From a bacterium (lineage in GTDB: Bacteria; Planctomycetota; UBA11346): a stretch of 9,232 nucleotides of DNA. The notes beneath the pieces are model-generated. The model did no database searches and was not told the DNA's origin. It saw only the letters and a program-made list of their open reading frames with translations. This document shows, piece after piece, positions 6,675-9,232 of the stretch (position 1 is the first letter of the stretch; each line of letters opens with the position of its first letter). A program made the position numbers and the translations under genes. The stretch spans positions 1 through 9,232 of the forward strand of contig JAIFKN010000124.1 in the NCBI GenBank assembly GCA_020049615.1. The letters run 5' to 3'.

Positions 6675-7507
6675 TGAGCCCCGACATCTCCTCCGCCGCC
6701 CGCGGCGGGATCGTCGCCCTGCTCGCCGCGCTGCTCGGCGCCGGCGGCATGGTGTGGTGGACCTGGTCGGACCAGCCGGCGGTCGACGTGCGCCTGACCG
6801 CCGCCCGCGAGGCCTCGGCCAAGATCGCCGGCAAGGAGCCGCTGAAGCAGCGGGTCGAGCGCCAGCGCGCCGCCAACATCGAGCTGCGCGCCAACATCGC
6901 TGAACTCAAGGCGCAGGCCGGCTTCACCACCGCCGAGCGCTTCAAGGTGCCGCCGAACGAGAACGAGAAGGGCAAGTTCTTCCTCAACCGCTTCGTCGAT
7001 GTGCGCCAGGCCCTGCGCGAGAAGGCGGTGGCGCGGCGGATCGAGAGCGACGAGCGCCTCGGCTTCCCGCCCGACGACCGTGTGCCGCCCGACGACGAGG
7101 CGCAGACCCTGCTCGACATGCTGCAGCTGACCGAGAAGGCGCTGACCGTGGTGCTGGCGGCGCCGGATCCGGTCGAATGGTTCGATATCTCGCATGGCAA
7201 GCCGTACGACACCGGGCCGGTGTCGCGGCCGCCGCTGCTCAAGGAGTATCCGCTGACGCTGAAGGTGCGCGGTTCGCTCAAGACCGTGCTGTGGATCCTG
7301 CACAGCTACGGCACCCGTTCGGAACGCGACTATCCGCTGATCCTGCGCGGCCTGACCATCACCAGCTCCAACAATCGGGTGCGCGACGATGTGCAGCAGC
7401 TGGAGGCCACCTTCGAGCTGGCCGGCATGGCCTTCCTCCCCGACACCGGCCGGACGCCGGCCCAGGCCGCGCCGCGCGCGCCCAGCACGATGCGGGCCCG
7501 GCCATGA
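6674..7507 (+). CDS. pilO: PilO-like inner-membrane pilus assembly protein
   Basis: The 277-residue product has the layout of PilO/GspM: a short cytoplasmic N-terminus, one transmembrane helix (about 13-31, rich in Leu/Ala and ending in Trp residues), a periplasmic coiled coil (about 38-82) and a C-terminal alpha/beta domain (about 190-255, KEYPLTLKVRGSLKTVLWIL then RGLTITSSNNRVRDDVQQLE). PilO pairs with PilN in the periplasm and holds PilP. The middle part (about 100-165, with FPPDDRVPPDD) is longer than in Pseudomonas PilO and recalls the Amuc_1100 pilus-like family of Akkermansia; that comparison is from memory. The ATG at 6674 overlaps the preceding stop by one base (TGATG), and GGAG at 6662-6665 lies eight bases upstream, so the start is well supported. 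The C-terminal 20 residues are Pro/Ala/Arg-rich and probably disordered. Sequence identity to classical PilO is low, so the call rests on architecture and position. Confidence 0.72.
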   Translation: MSPDISSAARGGIVALLAALLGAGGMVWWTWSDQPAVDVRLTAAREASAKIAGKEPLKQRVERQRAANIELRANIAELKAQAGFTTAERFKVPPNENEKGKFFLNRFVDVRQALREKAVARRIESDERLGFPPDDRVPPDDEAQTLLDMLQLTEKALTVVLAAPDPVEWFDISHGKPYDTGPVSRPPLLKEYPLTLKVRGSLKTVLWILHSYGTRSERDYPLILRGLTITSSNNRVRDDVQQLEATFELAGMAFLPDTGRTPAQAAPRAPSTMRARP

Positions 7508-8058
7508 GGGGCGGCCTGTGGGAGCCGGCCATGGCCCTGCTCGCCGGCGCCGTCCTCGCCGGGGTCGGTGCCTGGTGGTGGTTGACGGTGCTCGAACCGC
7601 CGCGCGCGCCGGTGCCTGGCCACCGCGGCGCCGCCTTCCAGCCGCTCTCGGCCACGATGCCGCCGATCGGGCAGTTCCCCACCTTCTACGTCAACGATGA
7701 CAACCCCTTCGTGCCGTGGCGCGAGCGCGAGGCTGAGAAGAAGCGGCTGCAGCAACCGGCCGCCGTGGTGGTCAAGCCCAGGCCGCCGGCCAAGATCGAG
7801 CCGATCGCACCGCCGGTGCTGAAGCTGCCGCCGAAGAGCGGCGGCGGCGGCGACGCGCCCAAGGTGGTCGGCTTCACCCGTCGGCCGGATGGTTCGGTCG
7901 AGGTGCTGGTCAACCTGCCGGGGGAGACCCGGCCCAGGCTGATGAAGCCGGGCGAGCAGGCCGGGCGCTGGAGCTTCACCGCGATCGAGGACGGCAATGT
8001 GGCGCTGTTCGCCGACGAGAGCGGTCGCCAGTACCGCCTGGTGATCGGCGGCAGGTGA
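7504..8058 (+). CDS. PilP/GspC-like bitopic adaptor protein, first copy
   Basis: The 184-residue product has a short N-terminus, one transmembrane helix (about 10-29), the motif FYVNDDNPFVPW (61-72), a basic Pro/Lys-rich linker (about 73-113) and a small beta-rich C-terminal domain (115-184: GGGDAPKVVGF, LPGETRPRLMKPGEQAGRW, GNVALFADESGRQYRL). This is the plan of GspC and PilP, whose C-terminal domain contacts the N-domain of the secretin, so I infer an adaptor between the PilN/PilO layer and the PilQ-like ring. There is no lipobox cysteine, so it would be anchored by its helix and not by lipid as in Pseudomonas PilP. The ATG at 7504 overlaps the preceding stop by four bases (ATGA). A second, related gene follows at once. 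An alternative is a PVC-specific pilus-like protein of the Amuc_1099/1102 kind. Confidence 0.65.
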   Translation: MRGGLWEPAMALLAGAVLAGVGAWWWLTVLEPPRAPVPGHRGAAFQPLSATMPPIGQFPTFYVNDDNPFVPWREREAEKKRLQQPAAVVVKPRPPAKIEPIAPPVLKLPPKSGGGGDAPKVVGFTRRPDGSVEVLVNLPGETRPRLMKPGEQAGRWSFTAIEDGNVALFADESGRQYRLVIGGR

Positions 8059-8597
8059 GGACGCACGAACCCATCCTGGCGGTGGGGGCGGCGGTGGTCC
8101 TCGTGGGATCCATCGTCTGGCTGGTCTTGGCCAGGCCGGCGCCCATCGTCGTGCCAGCGACCACCCGGCCGGGTGGAGCCTTGGCCCTCGCATCCCTGCA
8201 TCCTCCGGCGATCGGCGCCTTCGAGCAGTACGACGTCAATGGCGACAACCCTTTCGTTCCCTATCAGGATCGGTCCGGTCCAGCCGGTGGTCCGGCCGCG
8301 AAGCCGGGCTGGATTCCGCCGCAGCCGCCGACGAAGGTGCCGGAGCCGGTGGCTCCGCCGTTGCAGTATCCGGTCGTGCCGGCCGGTGGTGGCGATGCGC
8401 CGCTGGTGAACGGTTTCGTCCGCGGTGGGGATGGCGCTGCCGGTCTGCATGTCGTCCTGCCAGGAGGCCCGCCCTGCCACATGCGGGTGGGCGAGCGGAT
8501 CGGCCGATGGACGTTGCACGAGATCGATGCGGGCAGCGTCGCCGTGTTCACGGATGAGACTGGGCGCCGCTACCGGTTGCCGATCGGCACGCGCTGA
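8055..8597 (+). CDS. PilP/GspC-like bitopic adaptor protein, second copy
   Basis: The 180-residue product repeats the plan of the preceding gene: transmembrane helix (about 7-27), motif YDVNGDNPFVPY (59-70), Pro-rich linker (about 75-110) and beta-rich C-terminal domain (111-180: GGGDAPLVNGF, VGERIGRWTLHEIDAGSVAV, DETGRRYRLPIGTR). The two C-terminal domains share GGGDAP, LPG, GRW and DExGRxYRLxIGxR in the same order and spacing, so the genes are paralogues from a tandem duplication. This copy has one cysteine (141) and a longer, less charged linker. It starts at GTG 8055, overlapping the previous stop by four bases (GTGA), and is the last gene of the operon. Like its twin it probably joins the inner-membrane complex to the secretin; why two are needed is unknown. 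Confidence 0.65.
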   Translation: MRTHEPILAVGAAVVLVGSIVWLVLARPAPIVVPATTRPGGALALASLHPPAIGAFEQYDVNGDNPFVPYQDRSGPAGGPAAKPGWIPPQPPTKVPEPVAPPLQYPVVPAGGGDAPLVNGFVRGGDGAAGLHVVLPGGPPCHMRVGERIGRWTLHEIDAGSVAVFTDETGRRYRLPIGTR

Positions 8598-8599
8598 CC

Positions 8600-8644
8600 G
8601 GGTCAACCGTGTCATTTGGACACATAATCGGTTTGGCATGACCC
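8600..8644. repeat. nested inverted repeats between the pilus operon and clpB
   Basis: Three arms nest around one centre: GGGTCA (8600-8605) with TGACCC (8639-8644), ACC (8606-8608) with GGT (8630-8632), and GTGTC (8609-8613) with GACAC (8619-8623), with loop ATTTG. The left side is continuous while unpaired bases occur only on the right (8624-8629 and 8633-8638). In RNA this gives a long bulged hairpin starting three bases after the last pilus stop. It could be the operon terminator, an operator for clpB, or part of a clpB leader. Confidence 0.35.
8623..8628 (+). promoter_or_regulatory. candidate -10 box for clpB
   Basis: CATAAT at 8623-8628 matches five of six -10 consensus positions and lies in a locally AT-richer stretch. 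It would give a transcript start near 8635 and a leader of about 26 bases before ATG 8661. I see no good -35 box 15-18 bases upstream. The box begins at the last base of the GTGTC/GACAC inverted repeat, which would suit repressor control or an alternative sigma factor. Confidence 0.28.
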
Positions 8645-8660
8645 ATGCATGTATGCGGTC

Positions 8661-9232
<572 letters not shown>

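Noticed and set aside
2526..8597. Assignment of the operon as a true type II secretion system (gspD, gspL, gspM, gspC)
   Set aside because: The PilMN fusion and GspC-like proteins resemble it in layout, but the PilM nucleotide motifs look intact and no gspE, gspF, gspG or other gsp gene is present. A type IV pilus-like label fits better, though the boundary is soft.

Overview
This is a GC-rich bacterial window, roughly two-thirds G+C by eye, with densely packed genes. It probably comes from a member of the PVC superphylum (Planctomycetota, Verrucomicrobiota, Lentisphaerota) or a similar deep lineage. That assignment is tentative. It rests on the pilus-like locus, which recalls the Akkermansia Amuc_1098-1102 type of secretin, PilM, PilO-like and small bitopic genes, and on the type of LarA homologue. 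No rRNA, tRNA, CRISPR array, insertion sequence or phage gene was seen.

Layout. Positions 1-842 (+) hold the C-terminal part of a LarA-superfamily nickel-dependent racemase/epimerase. Positions 926-1249 (+) hold a small protein of unknown family. It faces gcvT (1364-2434, -), the glycine cleavage T protein, across a GC-rich inverted repeat that probably ends transcription from both sides. A 91-base divergent spacer (2435-2525) then leads into the main feature, a five-gene operon on the + strand (2526-8597). Its genes are a PilQ/GspD-type secretin, a PilM-PilN fusion, a PilO-like protein and two tandem, related PilP/GspC-like proteins. The junctions are a 6-base gap, then overlaps of 1, 4 and 4 bases. 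After a 63-base spacer with nested inverted repeats and a possible promoter, clpB begins at 8661 (+) and runs off the window. Its predicted product lacks the usual N-terminal domain.

How the genes fit together. The five operon products cover the parts of a type IV pilus (or type II secretion) alignment complex that joins the inner membrane to an outer-membrane secretin. They comprise a cytoplasmic actin-like ATPase-fold domain joined through one transmembrane helix to a periplasmic PilN domain, a PilO partner, two bitopic PilP-like adaptors that would contact the secretin, and the secretin. The gene order Q-MN-O-P-P' differs from the classical pilMNOPQ order. The motor ATPases, prepilin peptidase, platform protein and pilins are not in this window. 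The flanking genes (LarA-like, gcvT, clpB) have metabolic or housekeeping roles and no evident link to the pilus operon.
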